56,901 nucleotides of DNA, taken from assembly GCA_003222055.1 (NCBI GenBank), contig QHUT01000058.1, positions 1 through 56,901 of the forward strand, written 5' to 3'. This DNA comes from Gemmatimonadota bacterium (GTDB lineage Bacteria; Gemmatimonadota; Gemmatimonadetes; Gemmatimonadales; GWC2-71-9). A program made the translations under genes and the position numbers. Below the pieces are notes generated by a model. That model saw only the letters and a list, made by a program, of their open reading frames with translations. It was not told where the DNA came from and made no database searches. Positions 47,701 to 56,901 of this stretch are shown here, one piece after another. Positions within the stretch are counted from its first letter, which is position 1. Each line of letters opens with the position of its first letter.

Positions 47701-48968
47701 GGTTCGACCCCGCGCTGCTCCGCTCTATCGCGGAGCGGGTCGGCACGCCGGCGTACGTCTACAGCGCGAACCTGATCCGGGCACAGTATCACGCGCTGCA
47801 CGACGCGCTCAAGGACGTGCCCCACCGTATCTGCTACTCTGTGAAGGCCAACGGCAATCTCGGCGTCTTGAAGGTGCTGCGCACGCTCGGCGCCGGCGCC
47901 GACATCGTGTCCGTCGGAGAGCTGCGGCGCGCGCTCGCCGCCGGGTTCGAGGCCGGTGCGATCGTGTTCTCGGGCGTCGGCAAGACGGCGCCCGAGCTCG
48001 ACGAGGCGATCCGGGCGGGCGTGGGCTATCTGAACATCGAATCGTCGGCGGAGCTCGACGCGGCGATCGCGGTCGCGCGACGCATCAAGCGTCCCGCCAC
48101 CCTCGGCATCCGGGTGAACCCGGACGTGGCCACCGAGACGCACCCCTACACCAAGACCGGCGAGAAGACGGCGAAATTCGGCGTCCCGTACGACGAAGTG
48201 GTGAGCGTGGCGCAGCGCATCGCGGCCGAGCCGCTCTTCACGCTGCGCGGCCTGGCGATGCACCTGGGCTCCCAGATCACCGACGTGGAGCCGTACCACC
48301 GCGGCACCGTGAAGCTGCTCGAGCTGGTGACGGCGATTCGCGCCTCGGGCATCGGCACGATCGACGCGCTCGACGTCGGCGGCGGGTTGGGCGTCCGTTA
48401 CCACAACGAGAAGGCGCCTAGCCCCAAGGCCTTCGCCGAAGCCGTGGCGCCCCCGATCAAGCAGGCGGGGCTCGCCCTGGTGTGCGAGCCCGGCCGCTAC
48501 CTCGTGGCCAACGCCGGTGTGCTGCTCACTCGCGTGCTGTACCGGAAGCACGCGGGCGGGAAGGAGTTCGTCGTCGTGGACGCCGGCATGACGGACTTCG
48601 TGCGACCCAGTCACTACAACGCCCATCACGACCTGGTGCCGCTCGAGAACGGGAGCGGCCCCGAGGAGCTCGTCAACGTGGTGGGGCCGATCTGCGAGTC
48701 GGGAGACTTCCTGGCGCTCGATCGCAAGCTGCCCGCGGTCGTGCCGGGAGAGATCCTGGCGGTGCTCGGTACCGGAGCGTACGGCTTCGTGATGAGCTCG
48801 ACGTACAACCAGCGACCCCGACCGCCGGAGGTGCTGGTGGAGGGCGACCGCTACTACGTGGCGCGTCAGCGCGAGACCCTCGACGATCTCCTGCGGGGCG
48901 AAGTGCTCGAGCCGACCACGTGGTACCACGGCGGCCCCCCCGCCGCGGGAGGGAAGGGGACGGGATGA
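47682..48968 (+). CDS. lysA: Diaminopimelate decarboxylase
   Basis: This is a 428-residue fold-III PLP enzyme. [15 protein letters not shown] holds the PLP lysine, then [36 protein letters not shown] and [11 protein letters not shown] with the partner-subunit cysteine. It makes lysine from meso-diaminopimelate, which also links it to peptidoglycan supply. GTG 47682 lies inside proS, and no later start keeps the N-terminus intact. Confidence 0.93.
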   Translation: MGAGVLGFDPALLRSIAERVGTPAYVYSANLIRAQYHALHDALKDVPHRICYSVKANGNLGVLKVLRTLGAGADIVSVGELRRALAAGFEAGAIVFSGVGKTAPELDEAIRAGVGYLNIESSAELDAAIAVARRIKRPATLGIRVNPDVATETHPYTKTGEKTAKFGVPYDEVVSVAQRIAAEPLFTLRGLAMHLGSQITDVEPYHRGTVKLLELVTAIRASGIGTIDALDVGGGLGVRYHNEKAPSPKAFAEAVAPPIKQAGLALVCEPGRYLVANAGVLLTRVLYRKHAGGKEFVVVDAGMTDFVRPSHYNAHHDLVPLENGSGPEELVNVVGPICESGDFLALDRKLPAVVPGEILAVLGTGAYGFVMSSTYNQRPRPPEVLVEGDRYYVARQRETLDDLLRGEVLEPTTWYHGGPPAAGGKGTG

Positions 48969-50518
48969 ACCGCATCCTCATCCTCGACTACGGATCGCAG
49001 TTCACGCAGCTCATCGCGCGCCGGGTGCGGGAGGCGCACGTATACTGCGAAATCCACCCCGCCGCCCGCGGCACCGACCTCGCGTTCATCCGACAGTTCG
49101 ATCCTAAGGGGATCATCTTCTCGGGCGGGCCCAACTCGGTCTTCGATCCGGGCGCCCCCACTGCCGACCCGAAGCTCCTCGACCTCGGCGTGCCGGTGCT
49201 GGGCATCTGCTACGGGATGCAGCTCGTGGCCCACTTGTCGGGCGGGGAGGTGAAGCCGTCGCGCCAGCGCGAGTATGGCCGCGCCGACGTGACGGTGCGC
49301 GAGGCCACGGGACTGTTCGCCGGCTTCGAGCCGGAGGCGTGCATCACCGTGTGGGCGAGCCACGGCGACCGGATCGAGCAGCCGCCGCCGCAGTTCCGGG
49401 TGACGGCATCGAGCGCCAATGCCCCGGTGGCCGGGTTCCAGCACGAGTCGCAGCCGATCTTCGGGATCCTGTTTCATCCCGAGGTCGCGCACACGCCGCG
49501 CGGGCGCGAGATCCTCCACAATTTTCTGTTCCACATCTGCGGGTGCGCCCCGGACTGGACACCGGGGCACTTCATCGACCAGGAAGTGCAGCGGATCGCA
49601 ACGCTCGTCGGGACCGAGCGGCGGGCGATCTGCGGGCTGTCCGGGGGCGTCGACTCGGCGGTCGCGGCGAGCCTCGTCCACCGCGCGATCGGCGACCGGC
49701 TCGCCTGCATCTTCGTGGATCACGGGCTCCTGCGGCAGGGCGAGCGCGAGCAGGTAGAGCATACGTTTCGGGCGCACCTGGGCATGGATCTGCAGGTGGT
49801 GGACGCGGGCGCGCGATTCCTCGAGGCCCTGGACGGAGTGGACGACCCCGAGGAGAAGCGGCGGCGGATCGGCCATACCTTCATCGACGTGTTCCAGGAC
49901 GCGGCCCAGCACGTCCCGGGCGAAGTCGGGTTCCTGGTCCAGGGCACCTTGTATCCCGACGTGATCGAATCCGCGTCGCCCCTGGGGGGGCCGTCGGTCA
50001 CGATCAAGACGCATCACAACGTCGGGGGACTGCGGCCCAATCTCCCCTGGAAGCTGATCGAGCCCTTACGCGAGCTGTTCAAAGACGAGGTGCGTCAGGT
50101 CGGCCGCGAGCTAGGCCTCCCGGAAGAAATCGTGGGACGCCATCCGTTTCCCGGCCCGGGCCTCGCCATCCGGGTGCTCGGCCCGGTCACGCCGGAGCGG
50201 CTCGAGCTGCTGCGCCGGGTGGACGCGATCTACATCGAGGAAATTCGCGCCGCCGGCCTGTACGACCAGATCTGGCAAGCCTTCGCGGTGCTGTTGCCGA
50301 TCAAGTCGGTCGGCGTGATGGGGGACTTCCGCACGTACGATCACGTCGTGGCGCTGCGGGCGGTGACGAGTCGCGACGGTATGACGGCGGATTGGTTTCC
50401 GTTCCCGCACGAGGTGCTGGGGAGAATCAGCAGCCGGATCATCAACGAAGTGAAGGGGGTGAACCGGGTGACGTACGATGTGAGTTCGAAACCCCCCGCA
50501 ACTATTGAATGGGAATAG
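48965..50518 (+). CDS. guaA: GMP synthase (glutamine-hydrolysing)
   Basis: This is a 517-residue protein. The glutamine amidotransferase half carries [30 protein letters not shown] with the catalytic Cys, and FHPEVAHT. The ATP pyrophosphatase half has [20 protein letters not shown], and the dimerisation tail KPPATIEWE is complete. It converts XMP to GMP. ATG overlaps the lysA stop (ATGA). Last gene of the long plus-strand run. Confidence 0.95.
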   Translation: MNRILILDYGSQFTQLIARRVREAHVYCEIHPAARGTDLAFIRQFDPKGIIFSGGPNSVFDPGAPTADPKLLDLGVPVLGICYGMQLVAHLSGGEVKPSRQREYGRADVTVREATGLFAGFEPEACITVWASHGDRIEQPPPQFRVTASSANAPVAGFQHESQPIFGILFHPEVAHTPRGREILHNFLFHICGCAPDWTPGHFIDQEVQRIATLVGTERRAICGLSGGVDSAVAASLVHRAIGDRLACIFVDHGLLRQGEREQVEHTFRAHLGMDLQVVDAGARFLEALDGVDDPEEKRRRIGHTFIDVFQDAAQHVPGEVGFLVQGTLYPDVIESASPLGGPSVTIKTHHNVGGLRPNLPWKLIEPLRELFKDEVRQVGRELGLPEEIVGRHPFPGPGLAIRVLGPVTPERLELLRRVDAIYIEEIRAAGLYDQIWQAFAVLLPIKSVGVMGDFRTYDHVVALRAVTSRDGMTADWFPFPHEVLGRISSRIINEVKGVNRVTYDVSSKPPATIEWE

Positions 50519-50520
50519 AG

Positions 50521-51027
50521 GCGTTACACGACGCCACGACGCCACGTTGCACGAACCAGGCTTAGCGGGACCGATCACTCATCTTCCGTAGGAGCCCGTA
50601 AACCATCCGAGCGCAGTTCGCGCGCGTCACCTGTAATCCCTTCATTTCGGAGTCGGGAACGTAGCCTTGAGCTGTCGCGAGTTCGAAAATCGCCTCGAGC
50701 TCGTGGAGCGACGATCGAGCGATATCCAGGTACCTGCGAAACTCCGTCGGGCCGCGGCGACTGGCCCCTTCGGCGAGGTTTAGCCCGACGCTGTAGGCCG
50801 CACGGCGCCATTGGTCGCCGAGGGCGTAGCGCTCATCGCGAGGGAGTTTCGCGATCGCGGCCTTGGACAAGACCGCCAACTCCTTCGCTTCCTGCCAAGC
50901 ACGAAGCTCTTTGAAGTCGCCCATATCACGAAGGATCGTTTGCCAGCCACGGGCTCCGGCATCCTTTTCGCGCAGCCGGGTCCGATTTGTCCCTCGTGTA
51001 ACGTGGCGTCGTGGCGTCGTGCAACGC
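50521..51027. mobile_element. Inverted-repeat-bounded four-helix-bundle element
   Basis: The 34-base ends 50521-50554 and 50994-51027 are inverted copies differing at only two positions. Each contains CGTT(A/G)CACGA twice around ACGCCACGACGCC. Between them lies only the four-helix-bundle gene. The left end starts two bases after the guaA stop and the right end is ten bases from the ptsN stop. This may be an insertion of an IVS-like unit that folds into a long RNA stem when transcribed. Confidence 0.6.
50562..50924 (-). CDS. Four-helix-bundle (S23/IVS-type) protein
   Basis: This is a 120-residue all-helical protein. FKELRAWQEAKELAVLSKAAIAKLPRDERYALGDQWRRAAYSVGLNLAEGASRRGPTEF follows the classic order 'F..L..W..A..L' then 'P..E.Y.L..Q..RAA.S...N.AEG..R'. 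Family members are encoded in intervening sequences of 23S rRNA genes or stand alone, and are related in fold to the Avd protein of diversity-generating retroelements. This copy stands alone between near-perfect inverted repeats. Function unknown. Confidence 0.88.
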   Translation of the reverse strand: MGDFKELRAWQEAKELAVLSKAAIAKLPRDERYALGDQWRRAAYSVGLNLAEGASRRGPTEFRRYLDIARSSLHELEAIFELATAQGYVPDSEMKGLQVTRANCARMVYGLLRKMSDRSR

Positions 51028-51037
51028 CTTTTGGATA

Positions 51038-51490
51038 CTAGATGTTCTTATCTTCGAGGAGCTTCAGAAACTCCTGCGGCGTCGTGATCTTCGCGAGCTT
51101 ATCGGGCACATCCGCCTCCTTCGCAAACTGCGCGATCTTGCCGAGCACCGGCAGATACTGGTTGGAGACTTCGAGCGGGGGAGCGACGATCAGGAAGAAG
51201 TAGTGCACCGGCTTGCTGTCGATCGCGTTGAAATCGACGCCTTCGAGCTTGCGGCCGAACGCGACGCGCAGCCGGTTCACCGCGAGCGCGCGGCAGTGAG
51301 GAATCGCGATATTGTGGCCTATTCCGGTCGAGCCGAGCGTCTCACGCCGCTTCAGCATCTTCACGAGCGTCTGCTCGGCCTTGTCGTCGAGGCTGAGGAG
51401 GCCGACCAGCTCCTTCAGGACATCGTCTTTGACGCTGCTTTGCAGCTGCAGGTTGATCGCGTCTTCGGAAAAAAACTCGCGCAAGCGCAC
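51038..51490 (-). CDS. ptsN: PTS EIIA-Ntr domain protein
   Basis: This is a 150-residue protein. LREFFSEDAINLQLQSSVKDDVLKELVGLL opens the domain, and the phosphorylated His lies in GIGHNIAIPHCRAL. It relays phosphate from the nitrogen PTS to regulate metabolism rather than to transport sugar. GTG start with TGGAG upstream. It is divergent from dusB, separated by a control region with an inverted repeat. No ptsO or ptsP is in the window. Confidence 0.88.
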   Translation of the reverse strand: MRLREFFSEDAINLQLQSSVKDDVLKELVGLLSLDDKAEQTLVKMLKRRETLGSTGIGHNIAIPHCRALAVNRLRVAFGRKLEGVDFNAIDSKPVHYFFLIVAPPLEVSNQYLPVLGKIAQFAKEADVPDKLAKITTPQEFLKLLEDKNI

Positions 51491-51520
51491 GTGCGGTCTC
51501 CAGTGCCTGAACGGCGGCGA

Positions 51521-51563
51521 AACGTAATGAGTGGTTGCTCCTCGCGCAACGCGTCATTACGTT
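51521..51563. promoter_or_regulatory. Inverted repeat between ptsN and dusB
   Basis: AACGTAATGA (51521-51530) and TCATTACGTT (51554-51563) form a perfect 10-bp inverted repeat with a 23-base spacer in the 80-bp divergent intergenic region. The arm centres are about 33 bases apart, roughly three helical turns, so it suits paired operator halves. It could also fold as a leader hairpin of dusB. Confidence 0.5.
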
Positions 51564-51570
51564 GTGTGCC

Positions 51571-52560
51571 ATGGACTTCCCGTATCGGACGGGACACGAC
51601 TGCCCGCTCTTCCTCGCCCCCATGTCGGGCGTGTCGGAATCGCCGTTCCGGCTGCTGTGCCGCCGCTTCGGCGCCGACGTCGTCGTGTCCGAATTCATCT
51701 CCGCGGTCGGCGTGGCGCGCGGCCTGGAGCACCTGTTCGAGGACATGCGGTTCGAGCAGGCGGAGCGACCCATCGGCATCCAGCTCTATGGCGCGGACGC
51801 CACGATCATGGCACGCGCGGCGGAGATGGTGACCGCGGCCGCACAGCCCGACTTCATCGACATCAACTTCGGCTGCCCGGTCAAGAAGGTCGTCAAGAAC
51901 AACGGCGGCTCCGGTTGTCTCAAGGATCTCGGCCTCGTGCAGCGGATCATCGCGGCGGTGCGAAGTGCAACGCACCTCCCGGTGACGGTGAAGATCCGGA
52001 GCGGCTGGGACGACACCCAGCGTGACCCCGTCGCCATCGCGCTGCGCTGTCGCGAGGCGGGCGCCCAGGCCCTCACCCTCCACGCGCGCACCCGCACCCA
52101 GATGTTCTCGGGGAAGGCGAACTGGGACGAGATCGCCCGCGTGGTCGAGGCGCTCGACATTCCGGTGATCGGCAACGGCGACATCACGACGGCGGCCGAC
52201 GTGGTCGCCATGCGGCGTCACACGCGCTGCGCCGGCGTCATGATCGCCCGGGGCGCGTTCGGCAACCCGTGGCTGTTCGCGCAGGCCCGAGACCTCCTGG
52301 CCGGGCGGCCGCTGCGCCCGGCTCCCACGGCGGCGGAGCGGTTCGCCGTCGCGCTCGAGCACGCGCGCCTGGCGCTCGCGCTCCAGGGCGACACGCGCAA
52401 GACCGCGCTCGAATTCCGCAAGCACTTCGGCTGGTACACGAAGGGCGTGCCCGGGGCCGGGGGCCTGCGGGAGCGGCTGTTCCAGATCGAGTCGATGCGG
52501 GAGGCGGAAGCGATTTTCGCGGCCTACCTGGCCGGGAGCACGGTGGGGCAGGCGGCGTGA
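51571..52560 (+). CDS. dusB: tRNA-dihydrouridine synthase B
   Basis: This is a 329-residue FMN enzyme. [66 protein letters not shown] and [18 protein letters not shown] follow the DUS order, and [10 protein letters not shown] closes the barrel. It reduces uridine in the tRNA D-loop. ATG 51571 is preferred over the upstream frame, which begins in the inverted repeat. Overlaps larB (GTGA). Confidence 0.9.
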   Translation: MDFPYRTGHDCPLFLAPMSGVSESPFRLLCRRFGADVVVSEFISAVGVARGLEHLFEDMRFEQAERPIGIQLYGADATIMARAAEMVTAAAQPDFIDINFGCPVKKVVKNNGGSGCLKDLGLVQRIIAAVRSATHLPVTVKIRSGWDDTQRDPVAIALRCREAGAQALTLHARTRTQMFSGKANWDEIARVVEALDIPVIGNGDITTAADVVAMRRHTRCAGVMIARGAFGNPWLFAQARDLLAGRPLRPAPTAAERFAVALEHARLALALQGDTRKTALEFRKHFGWYTKGVPGAGGLRERLFQIESMREAEAIFAAYLAGSTVGQAA

Positions 52561-53243
52561 AGCTCGACGATCTGTCCCGCTTCATCGAGCGTCTCCCGTT
52601 CGCCAGCGTCGATCACCTCCGACCCCTCACGCAGGGGCACGCGGAGGTGATCCTGTGCCAGGGGAAGACGGCCGCCCAGGTCGTGGGGATCGCCGAGCGG
52701 CTCGTCGCCGCGTCGGGCAGCTTCCTCGCGACCCGCGCGGAGTCGGTGCATCAAGACGCCCTGGCCGCCCGGTTTCCTCGGGCCGAGGTGGGCGAGCTGG
52801 GTCGCACGGTGTACCTGCCGCCCGAGCCCGAGCCCGAACCGACGGGGCGGGGCACGATTCTGATCGTCACGGCGGGCACCAGCGATCTGCCGGTCGCCGA
52901 GGAAGCCGCCGTCACCGCGCGGGCGCTGCGCAATCGCGTCGCGCGGTTGACCGACGTGGGCGTGGCGGGCATTCACCGCATCCTCACGCAGACCGAGCTG
53001 CTGCGCAGCGCCGCCGTGATCATCGTGGTGGCCGGAATGGAAGGCGCGCTCCCGAGCGTGGTGGGAGGCCTGGTGCCGGTCCCCGTGATCGCCGTGCCGA
53101 CGAGCGTGGGGTACGGAGCCTCGTTCGGCGGCATCGCTGCGCTGCTCGGCATGCTCAATTCCTGTGCGTCGGGCGTTACCGTGGTCAACATCGACAACGG
53201 GTTCGGCGCCGCCGCCGCCGCCAGCCGCATCAATCACTCGTGA
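52557..53243 (+). CDS. larB: LarB, nickel-pincer cofactor carboxylase/hydrolase
   Basis: This is a 228-residue protein with the PurE-like C-terminal half. [105 protein letters not shown] is the LarB signature. It starts synthesis of the lactate-racemase cofactor from NaAD. No larA, larC or larE is in the window. Both ends overlap neighbours by GTGA. Confidence 0.88.
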   Translation: MKLDDLSRFIERLPFASVDHLRPLTQGHAEVILCQGKTAAQVVGIAERLVAASGSFLATRAESVHQDALAARFPRAEVGELGRTVYLPPEPEPEPTGRGTILIVTAGTSDLPVAEEAAVTARALRNRVARLTDVGVAGIHRILTQTELLRSAAVIIVVAGMEGALPSVVGGLVPVPVIAVPTSVGYGASFGGIAALLGMLNSCASGVTVVNIDNGFGAAAAASRINHS

Positions 53244-54769
53244 AGCTGTCCCCCGCGGGGGTCTGGGTCGGGCGCGGCCTCGCGGCGCTCGGCCTCGTCG
53301 CCGTCGTGCGCGCCGTGCTGGCGGCCAATGTGTGGGCGCTGGTGGCCGCGCTGGGCGGTTTTTTGGCCGCCACCGGGCTGGCGCTCGCGCCGCTCGTGCG
53401 GGCCTGGCTCGCCGACCAGCCGGTCACCGTCCCGTCCGACTTCGAGCACACGCTCGACCTGCTGTGCCGGGCACACGGCGCCCGGGCGGGATGGGCCGTG
53501 GGGTTGGCCGCCGGCGACCTCGAAGTCGCGGACTCCGACGTCGACCGCGCCGTCCGCGAGCGAGGCGCCGCGCTGGTGCAGCTGGCGTCGGCGGATGGAC
53601 GAGCCCACGTGGCGCGCGAGCCGCCCGGGACCTACGTCGCCGTGGGCGACTTCCCGTTCGGGGCAGGCCTGCTGCTGCCGCAGGCGGACGGTGGGACACA
53701 GGTCGCCGCGGCCGTCGCCGACGAGCTGCGCCGCCTGGTCGCGAGTATGCGGCTCGCCCACCTGCACGAGCCGGGAGAGGAGCCGGGGCAGCTCGTGTCG
53801 AAGCAGCTCGCGGCCCTGGCGGGCGGAGCGCTCACGCTCGAGCCCATCGCGAAGGCGGGAGTGGAGCTGGCGCATCAGGTAGCTCAGCGCGGAGCGGCGA
53901 TCGTGCTGCCCGCGGCCGGCGCCGGATCGGGGGGCCGCGTGGTGGCGCTGTCGGGCGGGGCCGACGCGCGGCTCGACAAGGTGACGGTGCCGCCCGATGC
54001 GCCGGTGATGCGGGCCATTCAGTCGGGCGTCCCGGTGGCGGCCCGGGGCGCCGACGACATCTTCGGTGCGGCCATTCCCGACCGCCGGCGCGCGGACCGG
54101 GCCGGGACGGCCTATCCCTTGCGCGACGGGCACTTTGTGATCGGCGCGCTCGTGGTCACCGGGCCGCCGATCCCGCCCGCCACCCCCGCGGCCGACCTGC
54201 TGCAGCGGCTGGTCGCCGACCTCGGCTCGCGGCTCGCGGCGGCGCGCGCCGTGCACGAGGCCGAGCAGCGGGCCGTGCGTGATCCGCTCACGGGGCTCGC
54301 CAACCGCCGCGAGTTCGACCACCGGTCCGCCGTCGCCGCCGGCAAGCCGCCGGCCCTCGTCACGCTCGTGTTCGTGGACATCGATCACTTCAAACGCTTG
54401 AACGACAGCCTGGGGCACCAGGCGGGCGATTCGGCGTTACGCCACGTGGCCGACATTTTCCGTCGCGCGGTGCGCGACAACGACCTGGTGGCGCGGATCG
54501 GGGGCGAGGAGTTCGCGATCTGGATGCCACACACACCCGTCGAGGTCGGCCTGGAGGTGGCCGGGCGCATCCGGGCCACGGTCGAGTCCACGGCGTGGCA
54601 CTGGAGCGGCCAGGTCTATCCGCTGACGCTGTCGTGCGGCGTGGCGAGCTATCCCGATACGGTGCGCGACCTCGCCAACCTGCGGGGCGCGGCCGACGCG
54701 GCGCTGTACGCCGCGAAGCAGGGGGGCCGGAATCGCGTGGAGCGGGCTCACGGAGCTGTGACGCGATAG
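53240..54769 (+). CDS. Membrane-linked diguanylate cyclase (GGDEF)
   Basis: This is a 509-residue protein. Two N-terminal hydrophobic segments ([38 protein letters not shown]) are followed by about 300 residues with GAF-like pattern, then a GGDEF domain: [36 protein letters not shown] and an active GGEEF site. RDND five residues before it is an intact inhibitory I-site. It makes c-di-GMP. GTG start overlaps the larB stop. The 3' end overlaps the convergent secreted-protein gene by 22 bases. Confidence 0.88.
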   Translation: MKLSPAGVWVGRGLAALGLVAVVRAVLAANVWALVAALGGFLAATGLALAPLVRAWLADQPVTVPSDFEHTLDLLCRAHGARAGWAVGLAAGDLEVADSDVDRAVRERGAALVQLASADGRAHVAREPPGTYVAVGDFPFGAGLLLPQADGGTQVAAAVADELRRLVASMRLAHLHEPGEEPGQLVSKQLAALAGGALTLEPIAKAGVELAHQVAQRGAAIVLPAAGAGSGGRVVALSGGADARLDKVTVPPDAPVMRAIQSGVPVAARGADDIFGAAIPDRRRADRAGTAYPLRDGHFVIGALVVTGPPIPPATPAADLLQRLVADLGSRLAAARAVHEAEQRAVRDPLTGLANRREFDHRSAVAAGKPPALVTLVFVDIDHFKRLNDSLGHQAGDSALRHVADIFRRAVRDNDLVARIGGEEFAIWMPHTPVEVGLEVAGRIRATVESTAWHWSGQVYPLTLSCGVASYPDTVRDLANLRGAADAALYAAKQGGRNRVERAHGAVTR

Positions 54770-55365
54770 ACCGGATGGATCTCCCACAGGGCGCGCACCG
54801 ATACGTTGCAGCGCCCGTGCTCGCCGTCGATTTTGTCGCTCCGTCGCCCGCCGCGCCGGTGCTGTCCATCGAAGAACGCTGCTCCGCTCACGCGCGCCCG
54901 AAACGGTCGCGCGATGACGCCGCCGCGGCGAATCCTCCGGTCGCCGATCAGCGAGTCGAGCGCCGCCCGGGCCCGCGCGTAGCGGGGGCCGTATTTCGGG
55001 GCCGGGATCTCGACCACGATGCAGGAGTCGGAGGGACTGTCGGACCGCTCCGTGACCTCGACGTGCCAGTCGCCGTCGTCTTTGAGCTTGACGACCCGAC
55101 GTACCCACGCGCTGATGCCGTAGACCTCGCGCTCGCGCTCCGAGCGAGGAGCGCACCGGTCTCGTGGCCCGAGGTCGGGCGGCGTCCAGGTCGCGAGCAT
55201 CGCCGCGACCGAGGCCGGCCGTGGCGCGAGGTCCGCCAGTGCCGTGTCGATCTTTTGCGTCCAACGGTAGTGGGGCTCGCGGCACCGCTGCGCTTCCGCG
55301 GAGGCGCCATGCAGACCCACCAGCGCGAGCCCGATCACGCTCGCCGCGACGTCAGGTCGTAGCAC
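54748..55365 (-). CDS. Secreted hypothetical protein
   Basis: This is a 205-residue protein with a signal peptide (VAASVIGLALVGLHGASAEAQ). The mature part has WTPPDLGPRDRCAPRSEREREVYGISAWVRRVVKLKDDGDWHVEV, a possible Cys pair with DSCIVVEIPAP, and a final WEIHPVYRV strand. The DGDWH motif resembles proteins that bind DNA ends or nucleotides, but I cannot assign a family. GTG or ATG use at 55365 is unresolved. It overlaps the ppk1 3' end by 14 bases. Confidence 0.65.
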   Translation of the reverse strand: MLRPDVAASVIGLALVGLHGASAEAQRCREPHYRWTQKIDTALADLAPRPASVAAMLATWTPPDLGPRDRCAPRSEREREVYGISAWVRRVVKLKDDGDWHVEVTERSDSPSDSCIVVEIPAPKYGPRYARARAALDSLIGDRRIRRGGVIARPFRARVSGAAFFDGQHRRGGRRSDKIDGEHGRCNVSVRALWEIHPVYRVTAP

Positions 55366-56901
55366 CGGTCAGCGCGAGGAGGCGCTCCTGCGAGCTGCGG
55401 GGATCCGCGCCCGGCGTCGCCGTGCGGCGTCGATAGCCGCCGTCCGGATCCAGCTCCCACGCGGTCGGATCGGCCAGCTCGCCCTCGAGGATGCGGTCGA
55501 GCCGGGCGCGGCACGCGGCATCGAGCACGGGCGTGACCACCTCCACCCGCTGCCGTAGATTGCGCGGCCGCCAGTCGGCGGAGCCGATGTAATACTCGGG
55601 ATCGTTCCCATTGGCGAAATGGTAGACGCGAGCGTGCTCGAGAAACCGCCCCAGAACGCTGACGACACGGATGCGGTCCGACAGGCCCGCCACGCCGGGC
55701 CGCAGCGTACACACACTCCGCACCAACAGCGCGATCTCGACGCCTGCCTGCGACGCGCGGTACAACGCCTCGATGATCTCAGGATCGGCCAACCCGTTGA
55801 GCTTGGCACGAATGCGCGCTGGCCGCCCCGCCCGGGCATGCTCCCCTTCCCGGTCGATCAGCGCGATCAGGCGCTTCAGCAGGTAGGTCGGTGCCACGAG
55901 GATGCGCCGAAACGGCGTCTGGGGAGGCCGCGAGGATCCCGACAGCTCGTTGAACAGGTCGTTCACGTCCGCGCCGAGGGCCGGGTCCGCCGACAACAGG
56001 CCCAGGTCGGTATACATGGCCGCCGTCGCGGCGTTGTAGTTGCCGGTGCCGATATGCACGTAGCGCCGAATGCCGCCCGGTTCGCGGCGCACGACGAGGG
56101 CCGTCTTGGCGTGGGTCTTGAGCTCGACCAGACCGTATACCACCCGGATGCCCGCTTCCTCGAGCTTGCGGGCCCACTCGATGTTGCGCTCTTCGTCGAA
56201 CCGCGCCTTGAGCTCGACGAACACGAACACTTCTTTGCCGTGCGCGGCCGCGCGTACCAGCGCGTCGACGATCTCGGAGCGCCCCCCCGCGCGATACAGC
56301 GTTTGCTTGATCGCCAGGACCTGCGGGTCGTCCGCCGCCTCGGCGAGCAGACGCTGCACCGTCGTCTCGAACGCATCGTACGGGTGATGTACGAGGACGT
56401 CCCGGTCGGCGAGTACCGCGAAAATCGACCGACCGGCCTCGATAGGCGCGGCGCCCTGGTGCGGCGCATAGTCGAGCCCGGGGAGCGGCAGGCGAGCCAA
56501 CTCGCGCACGCTTCCGAGGTCCACGAAGTCGCGCGCCTCGTACACGTCGTCCGAGCCGAGCGGGCTCGTCGACGCCGCGTCCTCGTACTGGAGCTCGCGC
56601 AGCAGCAGCTCCCGTACGGACCGGGGCATATCCGCCGCCACCTCCACTCGCACCGTGGCGCCGAAGGGTCGGCGCTTCGTTTCCTCTTCGATCACCTGCA
56701 GCAGGCTCGCCGCGTGGTGCTCGTCGAGCTCGAGGTCCGCGCCGCGCGTGACGCGGAAGGCGTATGCCTCCTCGACCACTCGCCCGGGATACACCATGCC
56801 GAGATTGGCACGGATGACGTCCTCGACCGCGACGAGCCCGCCGCCATCCGCCAAGTTCACGAACCGGAGCAGGGTGTCCGGCACCTTCAGGTAGGCGAAG
56901 T
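55352..56901 (-). CDS. ppk1: Polyphosphate kinase 1, 5' end cut by window
   Basis: The last 516 codons of a PPK1. The frame continues to the window edge (FAYLKVPDTLLRFV), so the real start lies beyond 56901. HHPYDAFETTVQRLL, IKQTLYRAGGRSEIVDALVRAA, ELKARFDEERNIEWARKLEEAG and ELKTHAKTALVVRRE...YVHIGTGNYN carry the phosphohistidine-region motifs, and YYIGSADWRPRNLRQRVEV the C-terminal one. It reversibly polymerises ATP gamma-phosphate into polyphosphate. Confidence 0.93.
   Translation of the reverse strand, partial: FAYLKVPDTLLRFVNLADGGGLVAVEDVIRANLGMVYPGRVVEEAYAFRVTRGADLELDEHHAASLLQVIEEETKRRPFGATVRVEVAADMPRSVRELLLRELQYEDAASTSPLGSDDVYEARDFVDLGSVRELARLPLPGLDYAPHQGAAPIEAGRSIFAVLADRDVLVHHPYDAFETTVQRLLAEAADDPQVLAIKQTLYRAGGRSEIVDALVRAAAHGKEVFVFVELKARFDEERNIEWARKLEEAGIRVVYGLVELKTHAKTALVVRREPGGIRRYVHIGTGNYNAATAAMYTDLGLLSADPALGADVNDLFNELSGSSRPPQTPFRRILVAPTYLLKRLIALIDREGEHARAGRPARIRAKLNGLADPEIIEALYRASQAGVEIALLVRSVCTLRPGVAGLSDRIRVVSVLGRFLEHARVYHFANGNDPEYYIGSADWRPRNLRQRVEVVTPVLDAACRARLDRILEGELADPTAWELDPDGGYRRRTATPGADPRSSQERLLALTGATT

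Noticed and set aside
1-56901. CRISPR array, rRNA, tRNA, IS element or prophage
   Set aside because: No regularly spaced short repeats, no tRNA- or rRNA-like stretches and no transposase, integrase or phage structural motifs were seen on either strand.

Overview
The window is high-GC bacterial chromosome. No rRNA, tRNA, CRISPR array, transposase or prophage was seen. Gene content (mreBCD-mrdA-rodA-accD-folC-hisS-proS-lysA-guaA, a eukaryote/archaeal-type ProRS, a plant/chlamydia-type FabI, geranylgeranyl reductase with ferredoxin, many short secreted or lipoprotein genes) fits Gemmatimonadota or a neighbouring soil phylum. That placement is an inference from gene style, not a search.

Region 1 (1 to about 24.2 kb) is an accessory region built of one-gene modules, mostly on the plus strand. 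The modules are separated by copies of a roughly 140-bp imperfect palindrome that begins GCCTAAC and ends GTTAGGC and carries unpaired extra G bases on one arm. These are integron attC sites. Six are complete or nearly so, one is degenerate, and at least six are half-sites or scars. The stretch reads as an integron gene-cassette array with no integrase in view and heavy decay towards the right. Cassette products include a TfoX N-terminal-domain protein (partial), SAM and FkbM methyltransferases, VOC, EthD, GNAT, SDR, DinB, RibD_C-like, DUF488, DUF1801, SRPBCC, DoxX and ArsR proteins, a GH20 hexosaminidase and many small membrane or lipoproteins. One four-gene operon (arsR-doxX-SRPBCC-DUF1801) runs backwards from its own promoter. 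A trio of tiny membrane plus coiled-coil paralogues shares the C-terminal motif ERLDFAER.

Region 2 (25.2-32.2 kb, minus strand) looks like an uncharacterised peptide-natural-product (RiPP-like) locus. A 44-residue peptide with a strong ribosome site (32026-32160) is followed by a terminator-like hairpin. Next come a PqqD-like/M50 protease/HlyD fusion (784 aa), a coupled ParB-like protein, a phosphatidylserine-decarboxylase-like pyruvoyl enzyme, an arginine dihydrolase/amidinotransferase-fold enzyme and a MATE exporter. The joint function is inferred. A polysaccharide deacetylase and a TolB-like repeat protein lie on the other strand.

Region 3 (34.7-56.9 kb) is core genome: FabI, a geranylgeranyl reductase with ferredoxin, the rod-shape/elongasome operon (mreB, mreC, mreD, mrdA, rodA), then accD, folC, hisS, proS, lysA and guaA, almost all overlapping by 1-29 bases. 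A 507-bp element follows, in which a four-helix-bundle (S23/IVS-type) gene is bracketed by 34-bp inverted repeats. After it come ptsN, dusB-larB-diguanylate cyclase, a secreted protein and the 3' part of ppk1, which runs off the right edge.
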